A DNA stretch of 61,940 nucleotides from positions 3,587-65,526 of the forward strand of contig JAOAIM010000003.1 of assembly GCA_026414705.1 (NCBI GenBank), given 5' to 3'. Under the pieces are notes generated by a model, which was given only the letters and a program-made list of their open reading frames with translations, did not search any database and was not told the origin of the DNA. This DNA is from Verrucomicrobiia bacterium (lineage in GTDB: Bacteria; Verrucomicrobiota; Verrucomicrobiia; Limisphaerales; JAOAIM01). A program made the translations under genes and the position numbers. Below, piece after piece: positions 34,963-44,882 of this stretch; position 1 is the stretch's first letter; every line of letters begins with the position of its first letter.

Positions 34963-37008
34963 CTAGTTTACGCGCCGCAGGTTGGTCGGCGGCGGCACCA
35001 CGGGCGTGATGCTGAGTCGCAACAGCCGCGTGTTTGGTTCGCGCCCCACGATCACCAACTGGTGCGAGCCAGCGGACAGGAAAAAGGTCTTCTTTGGAAA
35101 CTCCGGACTGTCGAACGTGCCGCTGCCGCGCCAGTTGAGGTAGCGATCTTCAAACCCGGAGGTCAACGGCAGGATGTCCCAGATCATCGCCGGGTCGGTC
35201 GGATCGCCGTCCACGTTGACGAAAAACGAGTTGGCCGAGGTGTTGGGCGCCTCGACGCGCGCGAGCACGGTGTAGAATCCGGCGTTGGTAATGTTGAACG
35301 CATACACCGCGCGCCCGCCTCCGCTCAGACCCGTGTCCACGGACTGGGACACGTAACCACCGTTGGTCGTGAACGGCGCGCTGATCGAACCGTTGATCGC
35401 GTCAAACGACAGCCCCGGCAGCACCATCAACCCGGCGCCGCTCACCGGCACGCTGGCCCCGCCGCCACCGGTGAACGTCATGGTCTGGCTGAAACTGCCC
35501 ACGCTGGTGGGGCGAAACCGCACGGTGACGATGTGACTTTGATTGGTGGCCAGGCTGTAGGAAGCGCCCGAGACGATCGTGAACGGCAACGGAACGGTCG
35601 CCGTGCCCTGCAACGTCCCGATGCCTATGTTGCGCACGGTGATCGTCAGATCGTTGGTCTGGCCAATCGTGACCTGACCGAAATTGAGCGCGGTTGGGGA
35701 AACGGAAATCACCGGGTTTGTGGGCGGTGCCGAAACAAATTCAAACGCGCCAACATCCCAAACGCCATCAGCACCGCGAGGGCGTCCATCAAAATCCATG
35801 TCGAACGGCGCCGGCAGCACCGTGCCGGGTGCGGTCGGTCGGGCCAGCCGGTAATCTTTCGCGGCCGGGTTCAGAAAATCGCTCGCGGCAGCGGTCAGAT
35901 TCGCCGAGGTGGTGATTCCCGCGCCCCCGTTTTCCAACGCCATGCCCCCGGAGTTGTAAATGAGGTTGTTGCGGATTTCGACCCCGGAGCACACCGCATC
36001 GGATTCCACCCGCACGGCAGCCAGCGGGATGTTGACGAAGGTGTTGTTGTAAATCTTCGTGCCGGTGTGCGTGCGCCCGCCATACAGCTCGATGCCGCGT
36101 GCGACGCTCACCCCGTCAAAGAAGATGTTCCCGTAGATTTTCCAGTTCGAGTTGTTCAATCCCAGCAGCAGGCCCTCGACGTTGTAGTTGTACACCTTGT
36201 TGTAGCGGAACGTGCCCCCGCTGCTGCCGATCCAGTAAATGTTGCCGTGGTCCACGCCCACCGACCGGCAATCGTAAAACTCGCTGTATTCGATCACGAT
36301 GTTCGCGTTGCCGCTGTTGTCCTGGATGTGCGTGGCCGAACCGTGGAGCTTGCAGTTGGAAATGAGCATCCCGGAGGTGTCGTCATAGGAACTGCCGTTC
36401 CACGGCAGCACCTTGATCGTGTAGGTCCAGGGCGGCCCGCCGAAGTCCACGTCCCCCGAACTAGCCACGCCGTCAAAGTCAATGTAGCGGAACTTGAATT
36501 CCTTGCCGCCGCGCACGAAGTCAAATCCGACCTGCAACTTGTCGAAATCAATCTTGAACCCGTGACCGCCCGGCACGTGCGGCGAATAACCGTTCATGTC
36601 AATGTAACCGCCGTTGGGCGCGTTGTGCACCATCGGCCCGAACACCGCCTGGCCGTCCCCGTAAGAGTCCTGCCAGCCCACGTCGGTGCCGTGATCCGCA
36701 ATCGTGGCCTTTTTGATGTAGATGAAATTCGTCCCGCTGGCAGGGGTCGTGAACGTGTAGCCCGGATAAGTGCCGTCGGCGATGTAGTAGGTGTCCCCGC
36801 GCACCAGGGTGGCCGGCAGTTGCGTGTAGGCGTTGTTCCAGTCGGTGCCGTTGTTCGCGCCCGTCGCGCCCGCGCGCACGTAGCGATTCGCCGCGGGGGC
36901 GGGCATCGCGCCCGCAATCGCCAGCGCGCCCAGCGCCAGCGCGCCCAGAAGTTGCTGCGCGGCCCCGACGCCGAATCCCGACAGGCTCTTTGACCGGTGG
37001 TTGCTCAT
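34963..37008 (-). CDS. Secreted right-handed beta-helix protein with ASH-like and CBM-like domains
   Basis: A 681-residue protein. The ATG at 37008 overlaps the previous stop by 4 bp and gives a long signal peptide (LLGALALGALAIAGAMPAPA, then ANRYV). The beta-helix spans about residues 45-430 (FRYNKVYNYNVEGLLLGLNN, KIYNNTFVNIPLAAVRVESD). An ASH/choice-of-anchor-like domain follows (SPTALNFGQVTIGQTNDLTI ... VTVRFRPTSVGSFSQTMTF), then a CBM-like module of about 125 residues ending near the C-terminus (RVN). It pairs in tandem with the beta-helix protein just upstream. Probably a periplasmic or surface polysaccharide lyase, epimerase or binding protein; no active site could be assigned. Confidence 0.8.
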   Translation of the reverse strand: MSNHRSKSLSGFGVGAAQQLLGALALGALAIAGAMPAPAANRYVRAGATGANNGTDWNNAYTQLPATLVRGDTYYIADGTYPGYTFTTPASGTNFIYIKKATIADHGTDVGWQDSYGDGQAVFGPMVHNAPNGGYIDMNGYSPHVPGGHGFKIDFDKLQVGFDFVRGGKEFKFRYIDFDGVASSGDVDFGGPPWTYTIKVLPWNGSSYDDTSGMLISNCKLHGSATHIQDNSGNANIVIEYSEFYDCRSVGVDHGNIYWIGSSGGTFRYNKVYNYNVEGLLLGLNNSNWKIYGNIFFDGVSVARGIELYGGRTHTGTKIYNNTFVNIPLAAVRVESDAVCSGVEIRNNLIYNSGGMALENGGAGITTSANLTAAASDFLNPAAKDYRLARPTAPGTVLPAPFDMDFDGRPRGADGVWDVGAFEFVSAPPTNPVISVSPTALNFGQVTIGQTNDLTITVRNIGIGTLQGTATVPLPFTIVSGASYSLATNQSHIVTVRFRPTSVGSFSQTMTFTGGGGASVPVSGAGLMVLPGLSFDAINGSISAPFTTNGGYVSQSVDTGLSGGGRAVYAFNITNAGFYTVLARVEAPNTSANSFFVNVDGDPTDPAMIWDILPLTSGFEDRYLNWRGSGTFDSPEFPKKTFFLSAGSHQLVIVGREPNTRLLRLSITPVVPPPTNLRRVN

Positions 37009-39437
37009 GGCCCGACCCTGATTCCCGATGGCGCGACCGGGCGCGCCGGCAGCGCCACCACCGGGCGAATCTCAAACCGATCCAACGCCGCGTTGGCTTC
37101 CCGTCCGATGACGACCAGCGAATGCGCGCCGGCCGTCAGCGTGAACACTTTCGGGTTGAACTCGTTGTTGTCGAAAGTGCCGTTGCCCCGCCAGGAAACC
37201 GTTCGCGCCTCAAACCCGCTGGTCAACGGCAACACGTCCCAGATCATGTACGGATCAGTCGGCTCAGCATTCACGTTGATGTAGAAGGAGTTTGCCGAGG
37301 TCGTTGGGGCGTTCACCCAGGCCGTCACCGTGTATTGACCCTGGCTGGGCACGTTGAAGGCATACACCGCCCGCCCCCCACTGATCAGATCGGTCTCCAC
37401 CGCTTGCGAGACCGCCCCGGCGCTGACACCGAACGGTGCGGTGACCGTCCCCGATTCAGCCTCGAACATCGCCACGGGCGCCGCCTGGGGTGCAGCCAGT
37501 GTCACCTGGGTCTCCGCCGAGGCGCTGTTGGTGCCGTCGCTGGCCGTGAGCCGGAACGTGTAAACGCCGAGGTTCGTCGGGAAAATCACGCGCGTGACCG
37601 CGCTGGAGCGAGACACCAGCGTGGCTGTGGCCGGGCCGCTCACCTGCATCCAGTTCAACGCCAGCGACGCGCCCTCGGGGTCGCTCGCCCCGCCGGCCAG
37701 CACAAAGCTGTTGGTTGGCAGATACAGCGTCGCGTTCGTTCCCGTGCTCACGTTCGGCGGCAGGTTCACCGGCCCGCCCACCGCAAACTCATACGGCCCG
37801 ATGTCCCAGCCGGCACCCTGCGGTCGCACCACGCCATCCTTGTCAGTGCTGAAATACGCGCTCAGGTTCACCCCCGCATCCCGCGCGGCGGTGTCGGTGG
37901 GCCGCAGATGAAAATCGTTGGTCGCCGCCCGCGGGCTGTAGCTCACAAACTGCGGCGCCGCGGTGATCGCGCCCGGTTCAAACGCGCTCTTCCATTCGCC
38001 CAGGGTGTAGGCGCGCCCTCGATAGTTGATGTGCGGCGCGGCGCCGGAGTTGAAATACACGTTCCGGTCGAACTCAAACTGCAGGTTCGGGGCGTTTTCG
38101 ATGAAGAAGACCGGATACGTGGCCGTGCCCATGTTGCAGAAAATGTTGTTTTTGATCTCGTTGCCGCTGCCGGTGGCGGCACTGTTGTTGAACGAGTTGA
38201 GCCGGATCGGGTAGTAGTTGTGAACGTTGTCCACGAAGAGGTTGTTGAGCACCTTGAAATGGTTCAGCGACACGAGGCTGCCGCCGCCCGAACCAGCGTA
38301 AAGCCGGATGTACTCCGGGAACGTGTCCACCGCGTCCACGATCCGAAAGACGTTGTTGTAAATCCAGATGTCGCTGGGCGTCTGGTCGGCATAGAGGCCG
38401 CGGTCAATCGCCGAATCGCCAATGTTGACGAACTCGTTGTTGTAGATGCGCACATCGTCGCCCACCGTCTGAATCGAATCCGGGTGCTGCGACGAGGTAT
38501 AGACGCTGGTGCGCGTGACCTTGAAGGTGTTGGCGTAGATGGAAATGTTGCCGCCGCATTGCAAACCGTCCGGACCGGCGTAAGGCCCGCTGCCGCCCGG
38601 AGGCGTCGCCGTGTTGAAGAGGATTTCCACGACGTTGTGGTGAAAACGGTTCACCGCTGAAGACCCGCTCGAGGCCACCAGCGACACGACCGCGTCGCCC
38701 CGGCCCTGGAACACGTTCCCGCCGATGTCGTATTCGGTCGCAGACCACGCCTTGAGCGCGTTGTTGACGTTGTAGATGTGAACGTTGGAGACGACCAGGC
38801 CGCGCGCGTTGTCGGCGGCGATGGCGACGCCGGCGAACTCGTTCAGAATGTTGCGCAGGTTGCGGATCACGAAATGGCGCGCCCCGTTCATGCCACCGTC
38901 AATCGTGATGTAGTTGCGTCCGTTCATCGCAATCGCGCTCCCGCTGCCCGAATCCCCCAGCGCGTCAAAGTCCCAGGTCACCGGCCCATTGTGACCGGCG
39001 TCCTGGCCCGGTCGGATGAAGATGCGGCTGCTCGCCGTGCCGCTGGCGCCGACCGTCAACGTCTCGGTGTAAATGCGCCCGGCCGCACCGCCGCTGATGT
39101 AAAGCGTGTCGCCCGCCCTGACCCCGGCGCTGCCCCAAACAATCGAAGCGAAATTGCGCCAGGCGTTGCTCCAGGAGGTGCCGTTGTTCAACCCCGTCGC
39201 ATCCGGGTTCACATACCAGTTGGCCGCGACGACCTGCGTCAGGGCTGCCGCCCACACAACGGCCGCTGCCAGACCCGCCCGCGAGTGTCCTGCGGCTGCC
39301 TGAAAGCGAGATACCCCTGCCCTGCAATGGAACAACTGCCCCCATCGTCGCTTTTCCCAACTTCTTGCTTCGCAAGGATGTGTCCTCTGCGCCTGGTCTG
39401 TGCATATCACGTCCCCAGGGAAAAAAGCCGAAGCCAT
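37005..39437 (-). CDS. Secreted right-handed beta-helix protein with Ig-like and CBM-like domains
   Basis: Beta-helix protein of about 810 residues. The start is uncertain: the frame is open to 39539, overlapping the GT2 gene. I use the ATG at 39437; a TTG at 39335 would put a conventional signal peptide (LAAAVVWAAALTQVVAANWY) closer to the N-terminus. The helix has repeats such as IYNNEFVNIGDSAIDRGLYA, almost identical in layout to the 29.4-kb protein. A PKD/Ig-like segment (LALNWMQVSGPATATLVSRS) and the CBM-like module with SFYINVNAEPTDPYMIWDVL follow. It ends overlapping the next beta-helix gene by 4 bp. Presumed secreted polymer-modifying or binding protein. Confidence 0.72.
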   Translation of the reverse strand: MASAFFPGDVICTDQAQRTHPCEARSWEKRRWGQLFHCRAGVSRFQAAAGHSRAGLAAAVVWAAALTQVVAANWYVNPDATGLNNGTSWSNAWRNFASIVWGSAGVRAGDTLYISGGAAGRIYTETLTVGASGTASSRIFIRPGQDAGHNGPVTWDFDALGDSGSGSAIAMNGRNYITIDGGMNGARHFVIRNLRNILNEFAGVAIAADNARGLVVSNVHIYNVNNALKAWSATEYDIGGNVFQGRGDAVVSLVASSGSSAVNRFHHNVVEILFNTATPPGGSGPYAGPDGLQCGGNISIYANTFKVTRTSVYTSSQHPDSIQTVGDDVRIYNNEFVNIGDSAIDRGLYADQTPSDIWIYNNVFRIVDAVDTFPEYIRLYAGSGGGSLVSLNHFKVLNNLFVDNVHNYYPIRLNSFNNSAATGSGNEIKNNIFCNMGTATYPVFFIENAPNLQFEFDRNVYFNSGAAPHINYRGRAYTLGEWKSAFEPGAITAAPQFVSYSPRAATNDFHLRPTDTAARDAGVNLSAYFSTDKDGVVRPQGAGWDIGPYEFAVGGPVNLPPNVSTGTNATLYLPTNSFVLAGGASDPEGASLALNWMQVSGPATATLVSRSSAVTRVIFPTNLGVYTFRLTASDGTNSASAETQVTLAAPQAAPVAMFEAESGTVTAPFGVSAGAVSQAVETDLISGGRAVYAFNVPSQGQYTVTAWVNAPTTSANSFYINVNAEPTDPYMIWDVLPLTSGFEARTVSWRGNGTFDNNEFNPKVFTLTAGAHSLVVIGREANAALDRFEIRPVVALPARPVAPSGIRVGP

Positions 39438-39535
39438 GCCAGCGGGATTATCCAGCCGGACCTGCCCGATCAAACCGAATCGCACCGCCGCAAAACCCGT
39501 CACCCGCCCGGCGGCTCGTCCCCGACCCGCCCGCG

Positions 39536-40528
39536 TCACTTAACCGCTGGCTGCCCAGGGCGAAGCGTAACGGCGTGCGGGGGCGGCCCCGTTTCGCGGG
39601 CCGACGGCTCCGCGCCGGTCAGCAACCAGCGCAGGCAGGCGGCGTGTTCGTGGAATTTGGGGTCTGCGCTGCCATGCCAACGAATGCCCCGCCGCAGCGT
39701 CCGCGTCAAAAGCCGCAACCCGTGATACGTCAACGCGAAGAGAAAATATCCGCAGCGCCCGACCCGACCGTGGTGCTTTTCCCAGTAACGCAAATTCGCC
39801 CGCAGCATCTCGATGCTGTAACGCACCGGCGCGTTGCCGGAGCTGCCTCCGCCGAAATGCGTCACGCTCGCCTCCGGCCAGTATAGCACCTTCCAGCCTG
39901 CGTCCCGGAAGCGTTTGCACCAGTCCACGTCCTCGGCATAGAAGAAAAACCGCTCGTCCAACCCGCCCACCTGTTCGACCGCCGCGCGTCGCACCAGCCA
40001 GAAGCAACCGCTCAGCACGCCCACTTCACCCGCGCGCTCGTAATCCCAGTGCCGCATTTCCAGTCCGGCAAACCAACGCCAATGCCCCAAACACCGGTCG
40101 AGTGCAAACGCCCGGCAGAACAAATTCCAAAACGTTGGCACCACCGCGCAGGTGAACTGCACCCGCCCGTCACTGCCCAGCACCTTTGGTCCCGCCATCC
40201 CAACGTCCGGTCGCGCCTCCATGACCTGCGCCAGGCGCTCGAAGCAATGCGCGTGCACGACCACGTCGGAGTTGATCAGCGCCAGCACTGAACCGGTCGC
40301 GTGGCGCATCCCCAGGTTGTTGGCCCGCGCGAAGCCCAGGTTCGCGCCGGCGCGAATCAGGCGCACCTCCGGGAACAACCGCTCCACCATTTCCGGCGAG
40401 CCGTCGGTCGAGGCGTTGTCCACCACGATGACCTCCTGCACCAACGGGCCGCCGTGTGCGCGCAGCGAGTTGAGGCAGTTCTCCAAATGCCGCCGCGCGT
40501 TCCAACTGACGATAATGACCGAGATCAT
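39536..40528 (-). CDS. Family 2 glycosyltransferase (rhamnosyltransferase-like)
   Basis: A 330-residue GT2. The N-terminus MISVIIVSWNARRHLENCLN, the nucleotide-binding EVIVVDNASTDGSPEMVERL and LGFARANNLGMRHATGSVLA, and the acidic LALINSDVVVHAHCF (DxD equivalent) match the WbbL/rhamnosyl subgroup. Later it has GGLDERFFFYAEDVDWCKRF, where the ED-x-D is the proposed catalytic base region. The ATG at 40528 overlaps the polymerase stop by 4 bp. It probably transfers a deoxyhexose to the growing lipid-linked oligosaccharide; the exact sugar cannot be assigned. Confidence 0.85.
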   Translation of the reverse strand: MISVIIVSWNARRHLENCLNSLRAHGGPLVQEVIVVDNASTDGSPEMVERLFPEVRLIRAGANLGFARANNLGMRHATGSVLALINSDVVVHAHCFERLAQVMEARPDVGMAGPKVLGSDGRVQFTCAVVPTFWNLFCRAFALDRCLGHWRWFAGLEMRHWDYERAGEVGVLSGCFWLVRRAAVEQVGGLDERFFFYAEDVDWCKRFRDAGWKVLYWPEASVTHFGGGSSGNAPVRYSIEMLRANLRYWEKHHGRVGRCGYFLFALTYHGLRLLTRTLRRGIRWHGSADPKFHEHAACLRWLLTGAEPSARETGPPPHAVTLRPGQPAVK

Positions 40529-41859
40529 GGTTGGAGCGGGGAAGGCGCGGCCTGGACGGTGACCGAACCGGATGCGGGCGCGCTGGCCACCGCAGCCGTG
40601 GCCGGCCGCGTCGCCTTCATCGCGCGCAGCGAACCGATCGCCGCCAGCGCAAAATACAAATACACCACCGTCTGATCGAAATACGACACCGACAAGAACG
40701 TCATCGCGTGCCCGAACAGAATCGCCCCCAGGGTCCAGATCAGAAATCGCTCATGGACGGGGGCGGTGCGGTTGCGGCGCAGCGCACGGCCCACGGCCAC
40801 AAAGCCCGCCGCGATCACGCCCATGAACAGCAGCATCAACGGCAGTCCGCCCAGCACCCCCATTTGCAGGTAGTGGTTGGTAATGTCGGTGTGGTTGGCG
40901 CTCCAGTGCACGCCCGTCGGCATCCAGTGTCGCGTGTAATCGGTGCCCACCGCCCACCATTCGCCCAGGTGTTTGATGCTCGCCTCAATCAGCGCCGCGC
41001 GATGCCAACCGGTGCTGCTGCCGGTCAGGTCAATTCGCGCCAGCAGATAATACACGGGCGCCTGCATCACCAGACTCAGCGCCACGAGCATCGCCACCCC
41101 CGCCCAGCGAATCCATCGCATCCAGGTGCGCACCCACCAGAGCGCCAGGCCGCACAGAATCGTCAACGCCGTCAGGATCGGCCCGCTGGAACTGCTGGCA
41201 AAAACAATCACACCCGACGCCACCGCGCCCAGGACCGCCAGCGGACGATTCCGTCGCCAGAAAAAAATCGCCAGCGGCAGGCACGCCGCGCCGACCGTGC
41301 CCGCCAGGATCGGGTGGGCAAACGGTCCCTGGGCGCGGAACTGTCCGTTGCGAACGAGCACCTCCGAGGGCACGCCGCCCAGCACGGAGAACCAGTTGTA
41401 GCCGCGCGTTTTCTCCCACAACATCAGCAGCGCCAGCGGGGCCAGCACCAGAATCACCACTTTGCACAACTGCAGCAGCTCGCCCAGGTTGCGCATGAAC
41501 ACCCGCAGCAGGAAGTAAATCACCGCGTGGTCAAACACGTAGCCCATCCGGAAGATGAGCGTCCGCTCCACCTCCTTGTGAAACAACCCGCTCAGCACCA
41601 TCCATACGGCCCAGGCGGCCATCAGCGCGTCCATCGGCTGCCACCCCCCTGCGATGCGCTCGCCCTTCACCAGCACCCGCAGCAACCCCACAGCGGCCAT
41701 GATGCGAATGACCGTGAAATTCAGCCCGCCGATGTCCAGCGCCTGCCCCGGCGTCATGTAGGTCGCCGCGATCAGCAGTGGCAGCGGCGCCCACCGCCGC
41801 GGCAACCCCAACAACAACGCCACACACGTGGCGGTGAACAAAAAACCGATGAACGACAT
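40525..41859 (-). CDS. Wzy/O-antigen ligase-like membrane polymerase
   Basis: Polytopic membrane protein of 444 residues with about 10-11 hydrophobic segments. It has a large periplasmic loop between late segments (about residues 275-325: LTGSSTGWHRAALIEASIKH ... SANHTDITNHYLQMGVLGGL), the layout and H/R pattern of the Wzy_C/O-antigen ligase family. The sequence NHYLQMGVLGGLPLMLLF closely follows the consensus around the conserved histidine. It is the only such protein in the window, so it likely polymerises the repeat units flipped by Wzx. It starts 33 bp after the second AsnB gene and overlaps the next GT2. Polymerase and ligase cannot be separated from sequence alone. Confidence 0.82.
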   Translation of the reverse strand: MSFIGFLFTATCVALLLGLPRRWAPLPLLIAATYMTPGQALDIGGLNFTVIRIMAAVGLLRVLVKGERIAGGWQPMDALMAAWAVWMVLSGLFHKEVERTLIFRMGYVFDHAVIYFLLRVFMRNLGELLQLCKVVILVLAPLALLMLWEKTRGYNWFSVLGGVPSEVLVRNGQFRAQGPFAHPILAGTVGAACLPLAIFFWRRNRPLAVLGAVASGVIVFASSSSGPILTALTILCGLALWWVRTWMRWIRWAGVAMLVALSLVMQAPVYYLLARIDLTGSSTGWHRAALIEASIKHLGEWWAVGTDYTRHWMPTGVHWSANHTDITNHYLQMGVLGGLPLMLLFMGVIAAGFVAVGRALRRNRTAPVHERFLIWTLGAILFGHAMTFLSVSYFDQTVVYLYFALAAIGSLRAMKATRPATAAVASAPASGSVTVQAAPSPLQP

Positions 41860-41892
41860 CTGCGCGAACGAGGCGCAGCGGCGCCTTCCCCG

Positions 41893-43779
41893 TCAGCGCC
41901 GCTCAAACGCCCGAATCAACAGCTCCAGCGTCACCAGCGCGAACAGTTCCCGGCTCAAGTTCTCCCCGCGCGCGTTGCGCTCGAGCATGTCCTCCATCGT
42001 GCTGCGGCGGAACATTCCCCGCTCCAGGCTCTCGCGGCTCAACAACACCTCGCGCACGCGATCGCGCAATTCATGCCGCACCCAACGCTCAACGGGAATC
42101 GGAAAACCGGCCTTCTTGCGTTCGATGATCTCGCGCGGGATGTGCCGGCGAAAGGTTTCCTTGAGGATGCGTTTGGTGACGACGCCGCGCACCCGGTGCG
42201 CCTCCGGCAGGTTCAGCGCGAATTCGAGCACCTGGTGATCCAGCAGCGGCACCCGCAATTCCAGCGAGTTGCACATCGTCATCTTGTCGGCCTTCACCAG
42301 CAGGTCGTCCGGAAGCGAGGTCTTCAGGTCAATGTATTGCATCTGGTTGAGGGGCGACTCGCCCCGCACCCGGTTGAACAACGCGCGCACCACCTGCACC
42401 GACCGCTCGGCGTCCACCTGTTCGCCGAAGCCCGCCGTGTAAAGCGCCGCGCGGTTCTCCGCGAAGAAATCAAACGGCGAGGCCGCCCGACTGTAATAAT
42501 ACTCCTGCAGCGGACGGCGCAGATGCGGCGCAAACTGGCCGATCTTTTCCAGTCGCCCAAACCGTCCCGCCCCGGCCACCACCCGTGAAACCGCGCCCGC
42601 CAACGGCCCGACCGCCGCCTTGAACCGCTCCAGAAACATGAAGTTGCGATAGGTCAGATACCCGCCGAAGGCCTCATCCCCACCCTCGCCCGAAAGCAGC
42701 ACCTTGACGTAACCCCGCGCGAGCTTCGAGACGTAATGCAGCGAGACGGCCGGCGGATCATACACCGGCTCTTCCATGTGCCGGGCCAGCGTCGGCAGAA
42801 AGTCCCAAAAGTCGTCCGGCGTGATCGTGATTTCATGGTGGTCGGTGCCAAACTGCCGCGCCGCCAGCCGCGCATAAATCCGCTCATCCGCAAAATCCTC
42901 CTGTTCGAACCCCACCGTGAAGGTGCTGATGCGCTGGCCGGTTTCCTGCGCCGCGCAACTGAGCACCACCGTCGAATCCACCCCGCCGCTCAACAGGAAT
43001 CCCACCGGCACGTCGCTGATCATGTGATCGCGCACGGTGCGGCGGATCAGCGCGTGAAGCTGCTCGGAGGCCTCTTCAAAGCGCGGGCTGCCGTTGCGCC
43101 CGTGAAAGGGCAAATCCCAATACTGCCGCACGGTCAGTTGGCCGCCACGCACCAGCAGGTAATGCCCCGGCGGCAACTTCTGAATCCCCTTCCAGAGCGT
43201 GTCCCCTCCGGGCAAACACAGATGCGTGAGGAACAGGTCCACCGATTGCGGGTTGACCTCGCACCTCACCGCCGGGTCGGCCAGCAGCGCCTTGATCTCG
43301 GAGGCGAACAGCAACGCGCGGCCCGTGTTCACGTAGTAAAGCGGCTTGATCCCGACCCGGTCGCGCGCCAGCAACAACTGCTGGCGTTTCGCATCCCAGA
43401 GCGCAAAGGCAAACATGCCCCGCAACCGTTCCAGGCACTGCTCGCCAAACTCCTCGTAGAGATGAACGATCACCTCCGTGTCGGTGGTGCTGCGGAAGAC
43501 GTGGCCCCGGGCCATCAGTTCGGCGCGCAGTTCCGGGAAGTTGTAAACCTCGCCGTTGTACACCAGCCACACCGAGCGGTCCTCGTTGCACATGGGCTGG
43601 TCGCCCGTGCTCAGGTCAATGATCGCCAGGCGCGTGTGGCCCAACCCCACCGGGCCGTCGAGATACTTGCCGCGTCCGTCCGGCCCCCGGTGCGCCAGCG
43701 CCTCCATCATGCCCTCGATCAACGCCGGCTCCACGCGCGCCTCGCGTTCAAAGACCAGTTTGCCGCAAATCCCGCACAT
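41893..43779 (-). CDS. Asparagine-synthase-like glutamine amidotransferase (second copy of duplicated module)
   Basis: A 628-residue AsnB-family enzyme starting MCGICGKL (Cys2 nucleophile). The glutaminase domain has ALAHRGPDGRGK and VYNGEVYNFPEL; the synthetase domain has the PP-loop FLLSGGVDSTVVLSC and LSGEGGDEAFGGYLTY. Members in EPS loci are annotated as XrtA-associated or WbpG-like sugar amidotransferases and are thought to convert uronic acids to uronamides. It follows a GT2 gene by 43 bp; the same GT2-AsnB order is repeated immediately upstream at 44.9-47.8 kb. The two AsnB copies share length and layout but differ in sequence (SGGVDS here, SSGVDS there), so the duplication is old or the copies were acquired separately. 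Confidence 0.85.
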   Translation of the reverse strand: MCGICGKLVFEREARVEPALIEGMMEALAHRGPDGRGKYLDGPVGLGHTRLAIIDLSTGDQPMCNEDRSVWLVYNGEVYNFPELRAELMARGHVFRSTTDTEVIVHLYEEFGEQCLERLRGMFAFALWDAKRQQLLLARDRVGIKPLYYVNTGRALLFASEIKALLADPAVRCEVNPQSVDLFLTHLCLPGGDTLWKGIQKLPPGHYLLVRGGQLTVRQYWDLPFHGRNGSPRFEEASEQLHALIRRTVRDHMISDVPVGFLLSGGVDSTVVLSCAAQETGQRISTFTVGFEQEDFADERIYARLAARQFGTDHHEITITPDDFWDFLPTLARHMEEPVYDPPAVSLHYVSKLARGYVKVLLSGEGGDEAFGGYLTYRNFMFLERFKAAVGPLAGAVSRVVAGAGRFGRLEKIGQFAPHLRRPLQEYYYSRAASPFDFFAENRAALYTAGFGEQVDAERSVQVVRALFNRVRGESPLNQMQYIDLKTSLPDDLLVKADKMTMCNSLELRVPLLDHQVLEFALNLPEAHRVRGVVTKRILKETFRRHIPREIIERKKAGFPIPVERWVRHELRDRVREVLLSRESLERGMFRRSTMEDMLERNARGENLSRELFALVTLELLIRAFERR

Positions 43780-43822
43780 CGGTTCGTTCCCCGTGAATCC
43801 GGCCGTCCGCCGTTGGGCCGGC

Positions 43823-44704
43823 TCAGGACCGCCAGAGGCTGTCGCGCCCCAGCAGCCGGTTCATTTGCTGACGCTGGAAGTAACGGATCAGTTCCGGATC
43901 ACCCACGCGCGGCATTCGCTTGAGCCAGGCCTTGGTGTAACCGGCCCACAAGGCGCAGCCGCCGATGATGTAGGGCTTGTCGGCGAGCCGGCGAATGCAC
44001 TTCAGGAACATGAACAGCGGATGGTAGCCGGCGATGTAGTTGGCGACACCGCCCTTGGCCATGTCGTTCCAGGACCCGTAGGCGGCGCCGGTGGGGCGAT
44101 GATGAATGGCGTTGATGCCCTCCAGCGTGCGCGTGCGCCAACCGAGCATGTTGGCCTTCACTTCGTCCACCGTGTCCCAGCCCGGGGCGCGGATCAGCCC
44201 GCCAATCGCCCGCCAGCACTCGGCCCGATAAATCTTGGTGGCCCCGCGCACGTGGAAGGTGGGATCAATTTTCGACTCCTCCTGCGGCACGCCGTCGCGC
44301 AGGCTGCAAATCGTCCCCCCGGCGATCCCCAGGCGCGGGTCGGCCGCAAATGCCTGGAAACACCGCTCGAAATAATTCGGCTCAAACGACAGGTCACCAT
44401 CGAGCTTGACCAGAAACTCCCACGGTTCCTTCTCCACAAGTTTGTACCCGTCGTAGAACGCCTCCATCACCCCGCTGCCGGCCTGACGAAAGCCCCGGTC
44501 GGAGCGGTGCACCACGCGAATCCAGGAATGCGTCCGGGCCGCTTCTTCGGCGAGGGCGCCGGTCTTGTCCCGCGAACCATCGTTGACGATGATCCACATC
44601 GTGGGCCGAATCGTCTGCGCCACCACGGAGCGAATCGTCAGGGGCAGGAACTCCGCCTCGTTGCGAACCGGCGTGATGATCACGTAGTTCAGAGCGCGCT
44701 TCAT
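43823..44704 (-). CDS. Family 2 glycosyltransferase (second copy of GT2-AsnB module)
   Basis: A 293-residue GT2 with N-terminal NYVIITPVRNEAEFLPLTIR, MWIIVNDGSRDKTGALAEEA and the DxD-type motif FLVKLDGDLSFEPNYFERCF. It is followed by the acceptor-site-like IYRAECWRAIGGLIRAPGWD and by TVDEVKANMLGWRTRTL. It is similar throughout its first half to the GT2 at 46811-47764 (ITPxxNExxFxxxTIxSVxxQTIRP). It is separated from the upstream AsnB gene by 178 bp, one of the larger gaps in the locus, in which I see no clear signal. Each GT2-AsnB pair could add and then amidate one uronic-acid residue; that is inference. Confidence 0.85.
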   Translation of the reverse strand: MKRALNYVIITPVRNEAEFLPLTIRSVVAQTIRPTMWIIVNDGSRDKTGALAEEAARTHSWIRVVHRSDRGFRQAGSGVMEAFYDGYKLVEKEPWEFLVKLDGDLSFEPNYFERCFQAFAADPRLGIAGGTICSLRDGVPQEESKIDPTFHVRGATKIYRAECWRAIGGLIRAPGWDTVDEVKANMLGWRTRTLEGINAIHHRPTGAAYGSWNDMAKGGVANYIAGYHPLFMFLKCIRRLADKPYIIGGCALWAGYTKAWLKRMPRVGDPELIRYFQRQQMNRLLGRDSLWRS

Positions 44705-44882
44705 ATCTCGGCTGCCTTGCTGAGAATTGAGCTGTTGACCTCCGGGCGAGCTTGGTCCTGCAAGCCGTTACAGTTCGCCACCGCGCGAGTCCAACCCTGG
44801 CATCAGCCAGCAGCCCGGCCTGCGTGCCGGTGTTCGGGGATCGGGACGTTCGATTTGCATTCGCGGCAGGCTCAACCGCCGC

